The position numbers and the translations under genes are program-made. Below the pieces are notes generated by a model. The model searched no databases. It saw nothing but the letters and a program-made list of their open reading frames with translations, and was not told the DNA's origin. Source: Calliopum simillimum (taxonomy: Eukaryota; Arthropoda; Insecta; Diptera; Lauxaniidae). Taken from it: a stretch of DNA of 64,000 nt. Each line of letters opens with the position of its first letter. The first letter of the stretch is position 1. The stretch covers positions 154,676,492 to 154,740,491 of the forward strand of contig OX638368.1 in assembly GCA_951812925.1 (NCBI GenBank), read 5' to 3'. This document shows, one piece after another, positions 12,910-24,515 of the stretch.

Positions 12910-13650
12910 AAAAAAGTTATGAGCATAAAACATAATTTTTTTTTTTGCCAAAATGAAGCTTTAGGAGATTCAAGAGCGCTCCATTGGTTTTTCTCGGAAC
13001 GAAAAATGATGCTGACATCGTTTTTTAGAATCCTTCTGACTTTTGCGATACCATCGGGATTTTTACTAAATCTAATATGTTACCGCCAAACTTTTGAGGC
13101 TATAACAAAGAAAAATGAAAACCCATATAAAAAGTATTTAGCTTTATCGAGAGCTTCCACAAAAAGTGAACTTTACTATTCTTCAGCAATCAATGTCCAG
13201 GCTGAAAACTGCTCGTATATTGATATTTTTAAAAAAATTTACTCTATTCTTTTAAACATCAACCACATCGGTACCTTAGTACCAAATCAATCAATCAATC
13301 AATCAATTTTGAGAAAAAACAAAGTTATGAGGAAAAAAATATATTTTTTGGCAAAATAAACCTTCAGAAGAATCAAAAGCGGAACGAAAAATATAATAAT
13401 GCAGATATCATTTTTAAAAGTTCTCCAACTTTTTAGACACTGTCGGGATGACTTATTTTGTACTCAATAAACTGGTTCGATTTCGTACGAAGCAAAAAAA
13501 AAAAAATCATCCCGAAACCAACTCAAAAACCGATATCTGCCTCATTTTTTTTTTTTTTTTCATTCCGAGAAAAACCAATGGAGCACTTTTGATTCTATTG
13601 AAGGCCCATTGTGGCTAAAAAACATTTTTTTTTTTTGGATACAACTTTTT
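12910..13650. mobile_element. Foldback element with an extra direct copy of its left end
   Basis: CTCCATTGGTTTTTCTCGGA at about 12980 is matched in inverted form at 13563-13583 (TCCGAGAAAAACCAATGGAG). Sequence near 13313-13410 repeats the left end in direct orientation (AAAGTTATGAG, then GGAACGAAAAAT). The open frame at 12919-13359 falls inside this repeat and is not treated as a gene. Confidence 0.65.
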
Positions 13651-13889
13651 TTTTTCATTACAAAATGGATACCGAAGGATGCTTTAGAAATAAAGACTAT
13701 GTTCTAACAAAAATTTTGGAGTTTAAAAATTGTAAAATTTTTTTTTTGGGGTATAGATAATATTCACATCCCAAAATCATTTACTTTCATACTTTAAAAA
13801 ATTATTGAAAATGGACACTTTTACTTTTCGATTAATCAAACAGTGGCTGAAAATGGGTTGAAACCGTTATAAGGAAGGATAAATAAAAT

Positions 13890-14165
13890 ATTTAAGCTTT
13901 CATAAGGAGGTTCATCAAGTCAGTAATGTGTGGCACTTCCCATATAAGCAAAAGTTTCAAAATGCTATACTGAAAGAGTTTTTTCGGATAATCCAACTAA
14001 ATTTCACTTAAATACTAAAAACTATAAGTGCATGCTTAAAGCTAAAACTAGATAAACTCGGACAAGAGGGTGTGGCACCTCAAATATAAGCAACATTTTC
14101 AAAATACTGCAGTGTAGAGTATTTATTTTTTGGCTAGGCCAAAAGTTACACCCTTACTAGTTTTA
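13890..14165 (+). repeat. Dispersed repeat with tandem units, copy 1 (fragment)
   Basis: It contains CAAAAGTTTCAAAATGCTAT and GTGTGGCACCTCAAATATAA, and ends GGCTAGGCCAAAAGTTACAC followed by CCTTACTAG. The same order occurs near 16870 and 24110. Only about two of the roughly 140-bp units are present. Confidence 0.7.
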
Positions 14166-15315
14166 TTCTATTTTGGTTTTTATTGCTTTACTCCTAGGCA
14201 GGGTGCCAAATAGATTTGAGTATGCAATATATGAGTACCGATAACTGTGCTCAGAATTTTATACAGAAAACTCCAAGTAACAATAAAGTGAATGTTGCCG
14301 TGACTTGCGGCGTCCATTTTTCTTTTATCTATAAGAATCTGAGCTCAGTTTTTGGTACTCATATTATGCATACTCAAATCCGTTTAGAGATTTAACTGTC
14401 CTCATTTTTTTTTTTTGCCTTTTTCGCTTATTGCAGCTTTTATTTTGCTTAAAGTATCTTCATTGTCATTATTGTCGTTATTGCCATTGTTTTATGTGTT
14501 TATTATCTGTAGCTTAATTATTGTCCTCACAATTTCGATTGTTGTCTATGGTTAATTTCTTTATTATTTTTACTGTCATTGTTGTCATTCTTGTCCAAAG
14601 TGTTTGAAATGTATTAATTGTATTTATTTTGATTGAATGTATTTTTTTTTTTTGTTTGGCCTCAAGTTTTTAGGATTTTTTTTTTAACTTTTGTCTTTAT
14701 TGTGCTGAGCTTTTGGTGTTTTTATTATTTTCACTTTTTTTCTGTTTTTTTTTTTCACTGCTACTTCACTACAATGGAGTCTCTTAAAGTTCAATCGATG
14801 AGCAATTAAAAGCTACGATATATTTTCTAGTATCTCTAGATATTGTACTATTTCGAAAGAAACTCTACATTCAGGTAGATAATTCAGTTAAGCGCAAATA
14901 CCAGCAAAGCCTTGCAATCAATTTCTGTAAAAGTAGCAATTCATTACATAAACGACAGAAGATTGTAATACAGCTGAAAATTAAATCTTCTTTATACTTG
15001 GAAATTTTAAAGTTTTGTTTTCATAAAATTTCTTCGAAGATCTATTTCAGGCAGTCTATTAAAAGATTCTACGCAGAAACATTGTTCGTGATATAAAAGA
15101 TATAACATTTTTGAATAAAAATTTTAAAAGTTTAGGAATTTCTACGCAATTTGTTAACACTTTTCAAAAGCTACTCAAATTTACGTAAGCACAACTTGTA
15201 AACAATTGGCTACTACTTTCTACTCCACCCTTAAATTACCTCTTAAGGAACTGACAAATACCCAGACGAAACCTATAATTACACTCAGGTACAAAATGGT
15301 ATAACAAATACTTAC

Positions 15316-15475
15316 AGCGTATCCTCAATGTTACCGGATTGCTGTTACCTTTCCCCTCCAGATTTACAGCCATGCAAGTGTAATCACCTGCTGATGCTCG
15401 TGTCACACTCTGCAGGACGAGTGATTGATCCGAGAGGATTATGCCAGCCGGGATATTGTGATGCAATTCGTTGCC
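15316..15475 (-). CDS. side-family gene, exon with second half of Ig domain 4
   Basis: Acceptor ATACACACAG above 15475, donor GTAAGTA below 15316. It opens in phase 0 with GNELHHNIPAGIILSDQSLV, then SVTRASAGDYTCMAVNLEG with the second Ig4 cysteine, and ends NPVTLRIR plus one base of a Tyr codon. The G-x-Y-x-C context and the SNPVTLRIR end match the sidestep family. Confidence 0.93.
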
Positions 15476-16159
15476 CTGTGTGTATGTATGTGTTTACGTT
15501 TGATGCAGCGTCAGTATAACGACGTAATGTAAATGACGATGAAGACACAGCCAAAGACGCGGAGAAATAAATGAAAATAAAAGAAGAGAGAAAAAAATAT
15601 ATTATTGCATTTTTTTATTGTTTTGACAAGAACGTAAAAACCAGCAGCAGCTGCAGTTTTAACTTGAGCCGTTGCTGCAAGTCATAGCGGGGGCAACCAG
15701 GAGCAAAGTATAGTCAAGTGATAATGGAAGTAATGTTGACGATGACAGCAATGCAAGGCAAGCAAAAAAAAATTGTTATTACTATTGCTGTCATATGAGA
15801 TGGTAGGTACCTACCCATTTGGAAAAATGTGCCGAAATTAATGTAATGAAATTTAGGGAAGATCTTGGCAAATGAATGAATGAATTTTAAATATATATCA
15901 AAATGCCTGGAAAATGTCAAGAAGATTTGTTTGAAAAACAATTTGAAGATGTTTGGAAAATATTGTATAAAAACATTTATAATAAGCATTTTCTAAATGA
16001 TTTTCGCAAGCTTACTACGAAGGGTCCAATTTCAATTCTTAAAAAATTTAAATTGAAGAATTTGCAAACAGAATAAGTTATTTTCCAAACGTTTTTGTTT
16101 GTTGAGTTTATTTAATTACTAACTGTCTTAATTTGCCCAATCGTTTTTTTATACTCTTT

Positions 16160-16870
16160 ACCCAGGGTATATTCGCTTTGTCCTTCTGATTGTAACGCAG
16201 AGAAGGAGGGGCGGCAGATACAGAAAAGTAAGTAAATATATTCTTGATCAGCGTCACCTCCTGAGTCGATAAAGCCATGACCGTATGTCTAGCTGGCTGG
16301 GTGTGAATACATCAACAATGCAACCGAAATTCATATGAGACTTTCTTTGCGTTATCGACCAAGATTCGACTTGACATCTGAGATTTCTATGAAAATTGAT
16401 GAAAAGTAATTATTTGACACACATATTACTGTGATAAAATGATTTTTCGAAATTCCGAATATTTTCAATATGGCGACCATAGAAAGTTCGATCCAACCTT
16501 TGGATATTCACATTTCATAGAAATCGGGGATGTCAAGTCGAATCTTGGTCGATAACGCAAAAAATGTCTCATATAATTACTACGAATTGTAAGCTTAAGC
16601 TCTGAGAAAAAATTGAGCGAATTCGGACAAGAGCGCGTGGCACCTCCCATAGATGCAGAAGCACTATACTGAAGCACTATACTGAAAACGTTTTTTGAGA
16701 TACGCAACCAAATTTCATTCTGACACTAAGAACTATAAATGCAAGCTCTGAGCAAAAATTGGAACTCGGACAGACGGCGTGGTACCTACCATGCCAGCAA
16801 AATTTTCATTAACTGTAGTGTAGGGTATTTAGTAGTTGGCCAGGCCAAAGGTTACACTCTTACTAGTTTT
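16160..16870 (+). repeat. Dispersed repeat with tandem units, copy 2
   Basis: It starts CCCAGGGTATATTCGCTTTG, continues AACGCAGAGAAGGAGG and AATATATTCTTGATCAGCGT, and ends GGCCAGGCCAAAGGTTACAC. The segment around TTCTTGATCAG and GAGTCGAT resembles a repeat I know from introns of many flies. A MITE at 16336-16571 interrupts it. Confidence 0.75.
16336..16571. mobile_element. MITE with about 58-bp terminal inverted repeats, TA flanks
   Basis: Both ends start TGAGAC after TA and share GCGTTATCGACCAAGATTCG, then ACTTGACATC. The element is inserted in the tandem-unit repeat. A second copy starts at 19762 but lacks its right end. Confidence 0.85.
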
Positions 16871-17030
16871 TCTCCACATTACTTATATACCTAACTTTTA
16901 TTGTTTCTACTGTCTTTATTGTCTTCATTGTCTCTATAGCTTTTGTATTCCGTGTATATTGTGGATATATAATTTCTGTATCGTCTATTTCACCTATTTG
17001 ATCTTATAGTTTTTACTGTTATCACAGCCA

Positions 17031-17683
17031 ACACGGAAAGAAAAGTTTTATAATTTTTTTGGCGAAAATCGTTCAAAAATTACTATACTTTTGTTAATAT
17101 TCGTTTATTTTATATAGATATCTACACGTATTAAAAACTACCCAAAAACTTTACAAACAATTTCAAGATTGCGTAAAAGATAATAAATATTTCATAGAAA
17201 AAATTATCCAGCTGTAAGGTAAAAATTATCAAACAGAAATACGATTATTTTTTCTTTTCTTTTTCTTTAAATTGAAAGTAATATTTGAAAAAAAAGCAAT
17301 TAAAAAAAAAATAAAAGAATTAAAGTTAAAAAAAAAAAAAATTTTTTTTTTGTGTTTAGCATTGGATGAGATTTGAATCGGGCAACTATCGTACGATGCA
17401 TACCCACGGTAGCCATCAGCACCACAGCCATTATTTAATTGAAGTTGACTGAAAATATATTTGTTTTTTGTCATCCTGTTTAATAAAGTTTTTAAAAAAA
17501 AATGTGGCTTATAAATGAAACAGCTATGAATATTTTCTGCTTTCTGAAAATATTTTAAATGATTTCTTGTATACGTAGAATTCGAATCATTTTTTATAAA
17601 ACTTATGACTAATGTTTCCTAATCTTACTCACTAAAACACCCGGTTTCTGGGAATATTATTTATATATTTTTTCTTTCCGTGT
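17031..17683. mobile_element. Putative 650-bp element with ACACGGAAAGAAAA ends
   Basis: The left end ACACGGAAAGAAAA is exactly inverted at 17670-17683. Length and end style resemble the element at 35051-35695. It carries a tRNA-like segment and a poly-A/poly-T hairpin in its middle. Confidence 0.5.
17350..17445 (-). ncRNA. tRNA-like segment, possible SINE head
   Basis: On the minus strand TGGCTACCGTGG (like a polymerase III A box) is followed about 24 bases later by CGATTCAAATC (like a B box), then a run of A. No convincing cloverleaf closes, so this is a SINE fragment or tRNA pseudogene rather than a functional tRNA. Confidence 0.4.
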
Positions 17684-18663
17684 ATATCTTAAAGTCCTTC
17701 CTTAAAGTCCTAACATGTTTAAGAAAGCTATGGCCAGGTTTTAAAATTTTTTCGTTTTGCTTTCTGCTTTTTTCCTACTTGTCGTATTGAGCTTAACAGG
17801 ATAAAGGAATCGCTTAGCGAAAAATGTACAGAAAGAATGAGAAATTTATATAAAATTTAATTTTTTCTAAATTGAAAACTGCAAAAAAGGACACGTGAGA
17901 GTTGAGTGGAAAATTGCGCTGTTGATGTTATGTAATGAATAACGTGTTGAGCAATACAACCAAAGAAACATACATGTATAGTAAAATACAACATTAGGAT
18001 GCAACACAGCAGCAGCAACTGTGGTAGTATTTTTAGTTGCTGTATTCTATTGTCAGCAGCTAAGTGTGTTAGTTACTCCTATAGCAGAAATGAATGAAAA
18101 ATGGATAACAAGTGAAAATTACAAAACAGATAAAAGAGTTAAGTAAAGGATTACCACATCACTTTTGAAAGACACTGACTGAATGAGTGACTGACAGGAC
18201 AAGACGCTCTGTGCTTAATGCTTACAGCAGATAGGACGCAAAATAGACAAATACCTAGCAGTGTAAATGTAAAGGTAGCAAAACATTCTGGCCTTTGCCT
18301 ATGTGAACTCAGCAGTCTGGTACTTTTGTTAATTCATAAAGGTAGAAGGTGAAATTTTATGTGATTTTAATTAATAATGTATGAAATATTTTAACATATA
18401 ATTAGCGATAGACAGACAAGCAGCCAAAGTTTCAAGGATTCGTCGTGAATATTAAATTAGATTTGTAGACCCTTGAGAATTTAACATTTCGAATTATCTC
18501 TCAAGATGCTTGAATGTGTGAGCGATTTGATAACCAGTTGGTCTTCACTGAAAATGAGAATAATATTAATTTAATAAAGTCTAGAATCTAGATAGAGATC
18601 AGTTTGGTTATTCACCACTCATTTCATCTCAAGTTATGTGACTTTTTGAGCTTCTATAAATCA

Positions 18664-18776
18664 GAGGTCGAATCGCCGCATCAATGTACTTACAACTAAC
18701 AAAATACATACGAATTCCATAGTTTTACGCAACGATTTTTACGTTTACTGATGCGACGATTCGATCCTAGGATTGG
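18664..18776. repeat. Short inverted repeat around an 55-bp loop
   Basis: GGTCGAATCGCCGCATCA at 18666 is matched, with one mismatch, by TGATGCGACGATTCGATCC near 18749. Its nature is unknown; it is possibly a MITE remnant. Confidence 0.55.
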
Positions 18777-19417
18777 CCAGACCTGGTGCAGAATTACACA
18801 TGACATCCATATGATCTTTCTCATTTCCCTCAATACTAAAATGTAAAGAGAAAGTGTGGTTGCACTGGCAATTTTGCTTAAATATTATCAGGAACTTAAA
18901 TCAAAAAGTGATTTTCAAGTGATAAGGATTGATGGTTTTTTAAGCGGTCTGGCTTCCTATGAAAAATGGTAATATTGCTAAGGACTATCTATCATCTCGT
19001 CGAAAAATTTTATAAAACAATGAAAAGTAAAGACTGTTTTGCTTTTCATTTTCTAAAGTTAAAAAATATTGTCGAAATAAATCGAAGAAGTCATATAGTG
19101 CAAAAGATTGAATAATGTCAAAAAATGTTAAGAATTTCAAAGATTCTTATAAAATTCAATAAATGTATTAATATTTTTAAATTGTAAAAATATAGATATA
19201 GAAGTACTTATGAATGAGAAGAAGTTGATAAATTCAAAAAAAAATTTTAAATATTCGATACATTTAACAAAGTCAAATAATTTTAAAAACTATATAATCC
19301 GGAAGGACCCAACTCTTGTCATTAAAAATATTAGTTTTGGAATCAATGAGGCTCGGTCTAGGTTGTACCTAAATGTATATAACAAACCGTGTTAAAAAAG
19401 CAAACATCTTTACTTAC

Positions 19418-19548
19418 ATTATGAAACCATGACATTTTATACGGCTTTGGGTTGGATTGTATAACACATTCGAAATAAACGTCATCATTTTCTTTAATAT
19501 CATCAGGATTCAGTGAAGAACCCATTTTTAAATGAGCAATTGGTTGAT
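19418..19548 (-). CDS. side-family gene, exon with first half of Ig domain 4
   Basis: Acceptor TTTTTTTACAG above 19548, donor GTAAGTA below 19418. The first two bases complete a Tyr codon. The peptide QPIAHLKMGSSLNPDDIKEN is followed by DDVYFECVIQSNPKPYKMSW, with the first Ig4 cysteine and the core tryptophan. It ends in phase 0 after FHN. The motif L-x-x-GSSLNPDDIKE-x-DDVYFEC is one of the clearest sidestep-family signatures. The exon is too short to appear as a long open frame and was found by reading the minus strand. Confidence 0.92.
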
Positions 19549-19761
19549 CTGTAAAAAAAAAATAAGAAAATTAAACATTTTTAAATTTTTTTATTCGTCG
19601 ACTGTTTATAAAAATTAAACTTTCTTAATGACTGCCCCAAACTACATAATTCTACATATTCATATCAGACGTTGCACAATTTCATGTTTTGTCCATATTA
19701 CCCGAACAACTCATGAAAATAAAATACAAACTATTATGGAAAAACGGAAATAGACCGGGTT

Positions 19762-19950
19762 TGAGACCGATTCGTTTGCGTTGTCGACCAAGATTCGACT
19801 TGACATCTCCGATATCTATGAATATTGGTGAAAAGTTAGTGTTTGACACAAATATTACTGTGGTAAAATAATTTTTCGAAATTCGGAAAACTTTCAAGAT
19901 GGCGGCCATAGGAAATTCGATACAACCTTTGGATACTCCCATATTTGAAA
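19762..19950. mobile_element. MITE copy truncated at its right end
   Basis: It starts TGAGACCGATTCGTTTGCGT and shares GACCAAGATTCGACTTGACA with the copy at 16336. The homology continues through CAAGATGGCGGCCATAGG and CAACCTTTGGATA, then stops before the right terminal repeat. Confidence 0.8.
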
Positions 19951-20420
19951 ATTTATAGCTCCTCGGCTTTTTATCTGATTGTAATAAAATTTTCAGGGCT
20001 TCTGTAGAAAAGCATGTGCTTTTGAAAAACATAATTACACTGAAAAATAAAAATTAATTTTTGGTCAAAAAAACCTTTTTCCTTTTTCAAAGCCATTTTA
20101 GGGCTTGGAGCACCCTTTTTATTTTTTTTTTCTTAAAAATACTTTTATTTACTTAAAAGTAAATTTTATTACAATTATTTTCCAGCTCTCAAAATTGTGG
20201 TATGTTTTTACGGTTATCAAGTTATGAGTTTTTGAAGTTGTATAAAGTACCACCGATTCGTTATTTTTTTTATTATTTGACCTATACTTTACGAAAATGT
20301 GCCCTCCAATATCCCAATGGAGAATGGAGCGCATCAATAGCGCTTCTGAAGCGCTCCAAAGCAGCAGTGAAGCGCATCTCTCTCGTTTCCAAAAGCACTG
20401 ATATTAACATTGGCATGTCA

Positions 20421-20580
20421 TTGGAAGGAAGCGCTTTGCTCTCGCTACCAGAAATGCTCTTTGGATGCGCATCGCTCTCGCATCCAGAAATGCTGTTTGG
20501 ATGCGCATCACTCTCGCATTCAGAAATGCTCTTTCGAAGGGCATCGCTCTCGCATTCAGAAATGCTCTTTGGATGCTTTT
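20421..20580 (+). repeat. 36-bp minisatellite, main block (about 4 units)
   Basis: Units of 36 bp built from GAAATGCTCTTT, GGATGCGCATCG and CTCTCGCATCCA repeat about four times with few changes. Because 36 is a multiple of three, open frames run through the array on the plus strand; these are a product of the repeat length. Confidence 0.85.
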
Positions 20581-20839
20581 AAGATGACAATAAAAATATT
20601 TAGTAAATTAGTTTTTAATTGAAATTTTACGTCTTTCGCCACAAAGACTCATCAGACTAATATTTTTTGATGTAATTATAATTATTTTTATTTTACTAAA
20701 TTAATTATAATTGAAAAATTGTATGTTGAAAAACTTTTGTTAGGTCCCTCAATCGCAGTGCCTGTCCCTAGACCACTGCTCCATTCTCGCGCTCTTACGA
20801 AGCTGACTTATTGACTTATTTTGTTTTGTGCGCAAATAC

Positions 20840-20995
20840 GTGACCGAAAGCGCTTCGTTCTCGCATTCAGAAATGCTCTATGGATGCGCTTCGCTCTCGC
20901 TACCTATAGCGTAGAAATTATGCGCATACAAATCAGCTCTTTAGATGCGAGAAGGACGCGCATCGCTATTGCATCTTGGGGATGCGCATCGATAT
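20840..20995 (+). repeat. 36-bp minisatellite, diverged second block
   Basis: CTCGCATTCAGAAATGCTCT and GGATGCGCTTCGCTCTCGCT recur here, 260 bp after the main block, with more changes. The two blocks are separated by AT-rich sequence. Confidence 0.7.
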
Positions 20996-21511
20996 TTTCT
21001 TTTGGGATACAGTAACACAATTAAGTATGCGTACCCTTCACGAAAAAACCATTCTGAAAAAAGAGGCCATAAACAAAAAAAAAAAGCCACGAGCCACAAA
21101 TACTTCCGTCAATTGTATACTACAAAATATACCGACTCATTTGCCATTAACATAAGTCGTTTGACAATCGGCTGTAGTATTAAGCTTCATCGCAGAGTTT
21201 TGTCTGAATCGCTCCATCTGCATATTGACACAGATACTACAATATTTCGATGCTGAATAAGCTCACCTCCTTCCATTTACGTTCGTTATAAAAAATTATT
21301 TCAATTAAAATCTTGTTAAAAAAAAAAAAAACAATTCGATGTTAATTAAAATTTTAAACAAAAAATATTGCTGACATAGCAGAACTTTCCACATGACAGA
21401 TATGAAGGTATTCATAACTGTGGTTATCACAGCAGCGGATAGTGTAGCCCAACAAAAAATCATCATTTATACTCAAATTGAAACCGTGGCACTAAATAAA
21501 ATGGTTAAATA

Positions 21512-21665
21512 GTGGGCGTGGCAATTTCCCGATTTTGCAATTTTTTCCCATTATAAGGCATTGATAGTCAGTAGTTGTGTACTTAATTTCATCAAAATAT
21601 ATTATACGGTTCAAGAGATATGACCCAATTAAATAAAAATTTTAGGGCGGTGCCACGCCTCTTCA
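21512..21665. repeat. GGGCGTGGC / GCCACGCC repeat fragment
   Basis: GGGCGTGGCAATTTCC at 21512 and GGCGGTGCCACGCCTCTT at 21645 bracket AT-rich sequence. The motif style matches the GGCGTGGCACC units elsewhere in this window. Probably a fragment of a fly dispersed repeat. Confidence 0.4.
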
Positions 21666-23267
21666 TAAATTTAGACTAAGTCAAAGTTTATTTCATTCTT
21701 TAGTATATGCTAATGCGCATCATTTTCCAAATTTTCATTCAAATCGCTAAAGCTGTTCTTGAAAAAAACGTGGCAATAGTTTTTAGATACACAAATTTAG
21801 ACCCTATAAAAAGAGAAGATATCTCAAATATCATACAAGATACAGCAATTCTAATGTCAGATTCGGATTTAGAATCGCCAGATGCATATAAAATGAATAT
21901 TTTGATTTTTGTATGTTGTATTTTTTCAAATTTTTTTTTTTATGAAAACATAAGTTTCTTAAATATTGTTTAAAAAATTATATAATTCCGACCGAGCTCC
22001 AAAAGGTTTCTGATTTTAAATAAAAAAAAAAAAAACGAAATTTAACAAAAAATCATCAAAATTGGAGCTGTTTTTGAGAACTACCGTCTCAAATGCTTTA
22101 TTGACTCTACTTAAATAGTGCTGAATTAAATATTAAAAAACAGGATCCCGGAATTTATATCAACTAATCAGAACTTTAAAAAAACCTGCCGGGATACCTA
22201 ATGTACGCTGCTGTTTGTATTTGGAATGTAATTTTTATTTAATAATAAAAAAACATACTGCGTTTGATTGATGATGCGCATACTGAATTATTGGAAAAAA
22301 ATTCAAATACTAGTGAGGGTTTTTGTTAAAACTCAATAATGAATTTATGATTTTATGCAGCTTACGTAAACGATTCGTTGAGATTAATTCATAAAGGAAT
22401 TAACTGTGATTGGCAGCCCAATTTCATTTACAAGGAAAAGTATTTAAGACTTTTTTTGTTGCTATTAACGAATTGAAGGATTAATGTATCAATGCATTAA
22501 GTAATGGATGGTTTTAATTTTTTGTTTCATTTTGATTGGATTTGTGTCTGTACTTACAGATATCAAAGGCATTGAATACTTGCGTAAATAAATGATAATT
22601 GTTGCTAAGCAAGCAATATGGAATTGTAGAGTTTTATATAATTTTGGGAATAATGTTGCAACGAATGCATATCGGCTTAGCTTGGAATGTAAGTAAAATA
22701 ATATATCCTTGATTCATGTCTACATTAGATAGTATCGATCCAAATATAAAAACAAAAGTTCGGTTTAAGCCGCCGATTTTGAAAACTTATCTGAAATGAA
22801 TTTTAAGCAAAAAACAATATTTTTTTTTTCGACGTCCGATCATCAAGCTTAGTACATCTTAGTTAATGCCTCAACAATAAAGCTTAAATTGCTGAAATTG
22901 AACAAGCTACAACAAATATATAACTTTGTATTATTTAAGCAACAAAGTAGATGGTAGATTCCACGTCTTACACAATGCATATCGATCCCCATACAAAGGA
23001 ATAAATTATATTTATAGCGGAAATACGATTTTAAAAACTATGCTTAAAATTGTATTCCTTTACTACAAATTTAGATCCTGGAACTGCAAATCTGAAAACA
23101 GAACTTACTTTAACTTCGAGCAAGGATATCTCGAAATAAGTAATTCTGAAAGTTAATTTAATTTTTTGTGAACCTGTGTTATTAGCGTAAGCAAACAAAA
23201 ATCATATCAAGAGGAAATGCGACCTTTGGTGTGTTCGAATAAACAATATCTGTATTTCTATACCATA

Positions 23268-24112
23268 CACTCAGGGTATTCCATATTTACTTTGTCCTAC
23301 CGTTTATAACGCAGAGAAGGAGGCGTGGCAGGCATAGAAAAGTAAATATATTCTTGATCAGCGTCACCTTCTGAGTCGATATAGCCAAGTCCGAATGTTT
23401 GTCTGTCTAGATGTCTGTCTGTCCGTTGAAATCATTTTTTTTTTTTGAGATCAAAATAATTCGATAAAATTTGGTACACTGCTTTCGTCATCAAAGTTAG
23501 CTCGGCTTTTTGAAAATGAGCGAAATCTGTCAACGGACAGCAAAACAAAATATATTCAAAATGCAACTTTAGGAACATTTTTCCCGACAATGCATCTGGT
23601 AAGAGCAAGCTCTGAGCAAAAACTGGGCGAACTCAGACAAGATGGCGCGGCACCTCCCATATAAGCAAAAGTTTCAAAATGCTATACTGAAAGAGTTTTT
23701 GAGATAATCCAACTTAATTTCACTCAAATAGTAAGGACTATAAATGCACGCTCTGAGATTAGACTAGGCGCACTCGGAATAAAGGGCGTGGCACCACCCA
23801 TACAAGCAAAAGTTTGAAAATGCTATACCTACTGAAAACATTTTTCGAGATAATCTAAATTAATTTCACATAGGCAGCAAAAACACTAAATGCAAGCTCT
23901 AAGCAAAAACTGGGCAAACTAGAGGGCGTGACATCTCACATATAGGCAAAAGATCCAAAATACTATACTTTACGCTTTGAGGCGTTTTTTGAGATAATCC
24001 AACCAAATTTCACTAAGACGCTGCGAATATTAAGTGCAAGATCTGAGCAGAAGCTATGTAAATTCAGATAAGAGGTATTAAATGTTTGGCCAGGCCAAAG
24101 GTAACATCCTAA
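23268..24112 (+). repeat. Dispersed repeat with tandem units, copy 3 (longest)
   Basis: It starts CACTCAGGGTATTCC, then TATAACGCAGAGAAGGAGGC and AATATATTCTTGATCAGCGT. Units of about 140 bp (AAGCTCTGAGCAAAAACTGG, then GCGCGGCACCTCCCATATAA, then TTTGAGATAATCCAAC) recur from about 23607, 23748, 23892 and 24026. It ends TTGGCCAGGCCAAAGGTAAC. Confidence 0.8.
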
Positions 24113-24429
24113 GTGTGTTGTTTTCTGAAAATATATATTAGGTATTCTTAACAAAATCTCTTTAACAGGAACTCAAAAAATTAATTGAGTTCTAGCATTT
24201 CGAAATTGTAAAAAATTAATTAATAAACTTCAAATGGAGTATGATAAATTTATATTGAACTAATTAAACAGTAATTTTTGCAATTTTTCAACAACAGACG
24301 CAAGCAAGTGTTAACATGGAAATTGATTACATATGTTTCGGCTACTTCCACATACATATTTATATATTTTCATATATATTTTCATATATAAACATGTATA
24401 TAGCCTCATCAGATCAGTTTTAGTTAAAT

Positions 24430-24515
24430 CTTGTCAGAAACCGTACTCGAACCCGTGACTCAGGTTTTCTAATGAAAGAATACACTGTGCTTTAGCAATT
24501 AAGCTATTGGACACG
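24430..24515 (-). ncRNA. tRNA-like segment, possible SINE
   Basis: On the minus strand TAGCTTAATTGCTAAAGC resembles a tRNA D arm with an A box, and GGGTTCGAGTAC resembles the T loop with a B box, about 40 bases apart. The T stem pairs poorly. I read it as a tRNA-derived SINE or decayed tRNA gene. Confidence 0.45.

Larger units (their letters stand above)
5354..15315 (-). other. Intron between the Ig4b and Ig5a exons (about 10 kb)
   Basis: It holds a nested MITE pair at 6003-6417, a pogo-like end fragment at 10135-10393, a foldback element at about 12910-13650 and one copy of the tandem-unit repeat near 13890-14165. Between 6420 and 10130, and between 10400 and 12900, I see only AT-rich sequence with short unconvincing open frames. 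Confidence 0.8.
15476..19417 (-). other. Intron between the Ig4a and Ig4b exons (3.9 kb)
   Basis: It contains a copy of the tandem-unit repeat (about 16160-16870) with a MITE inside it (16336-16571), a 650-bp inverted-end element at 17031-17683 that carries a tRNA-like segment, and a hairpin at 18664-18776. No additional coding sequence was recognised. Confidence 0.75.

Noticed and set aside
12919..13359. 146-codon open frame on the plus strand
   Set aside because: Lies wholly inside a foldback repeat whose other parts do not keep the frame.
20202..20622. Overlapping frames of 126 and 70 codons with repeated peptide units
   Set aside because: Produced by the 36-bp minisatellite, whose unit length is a multiple of three.
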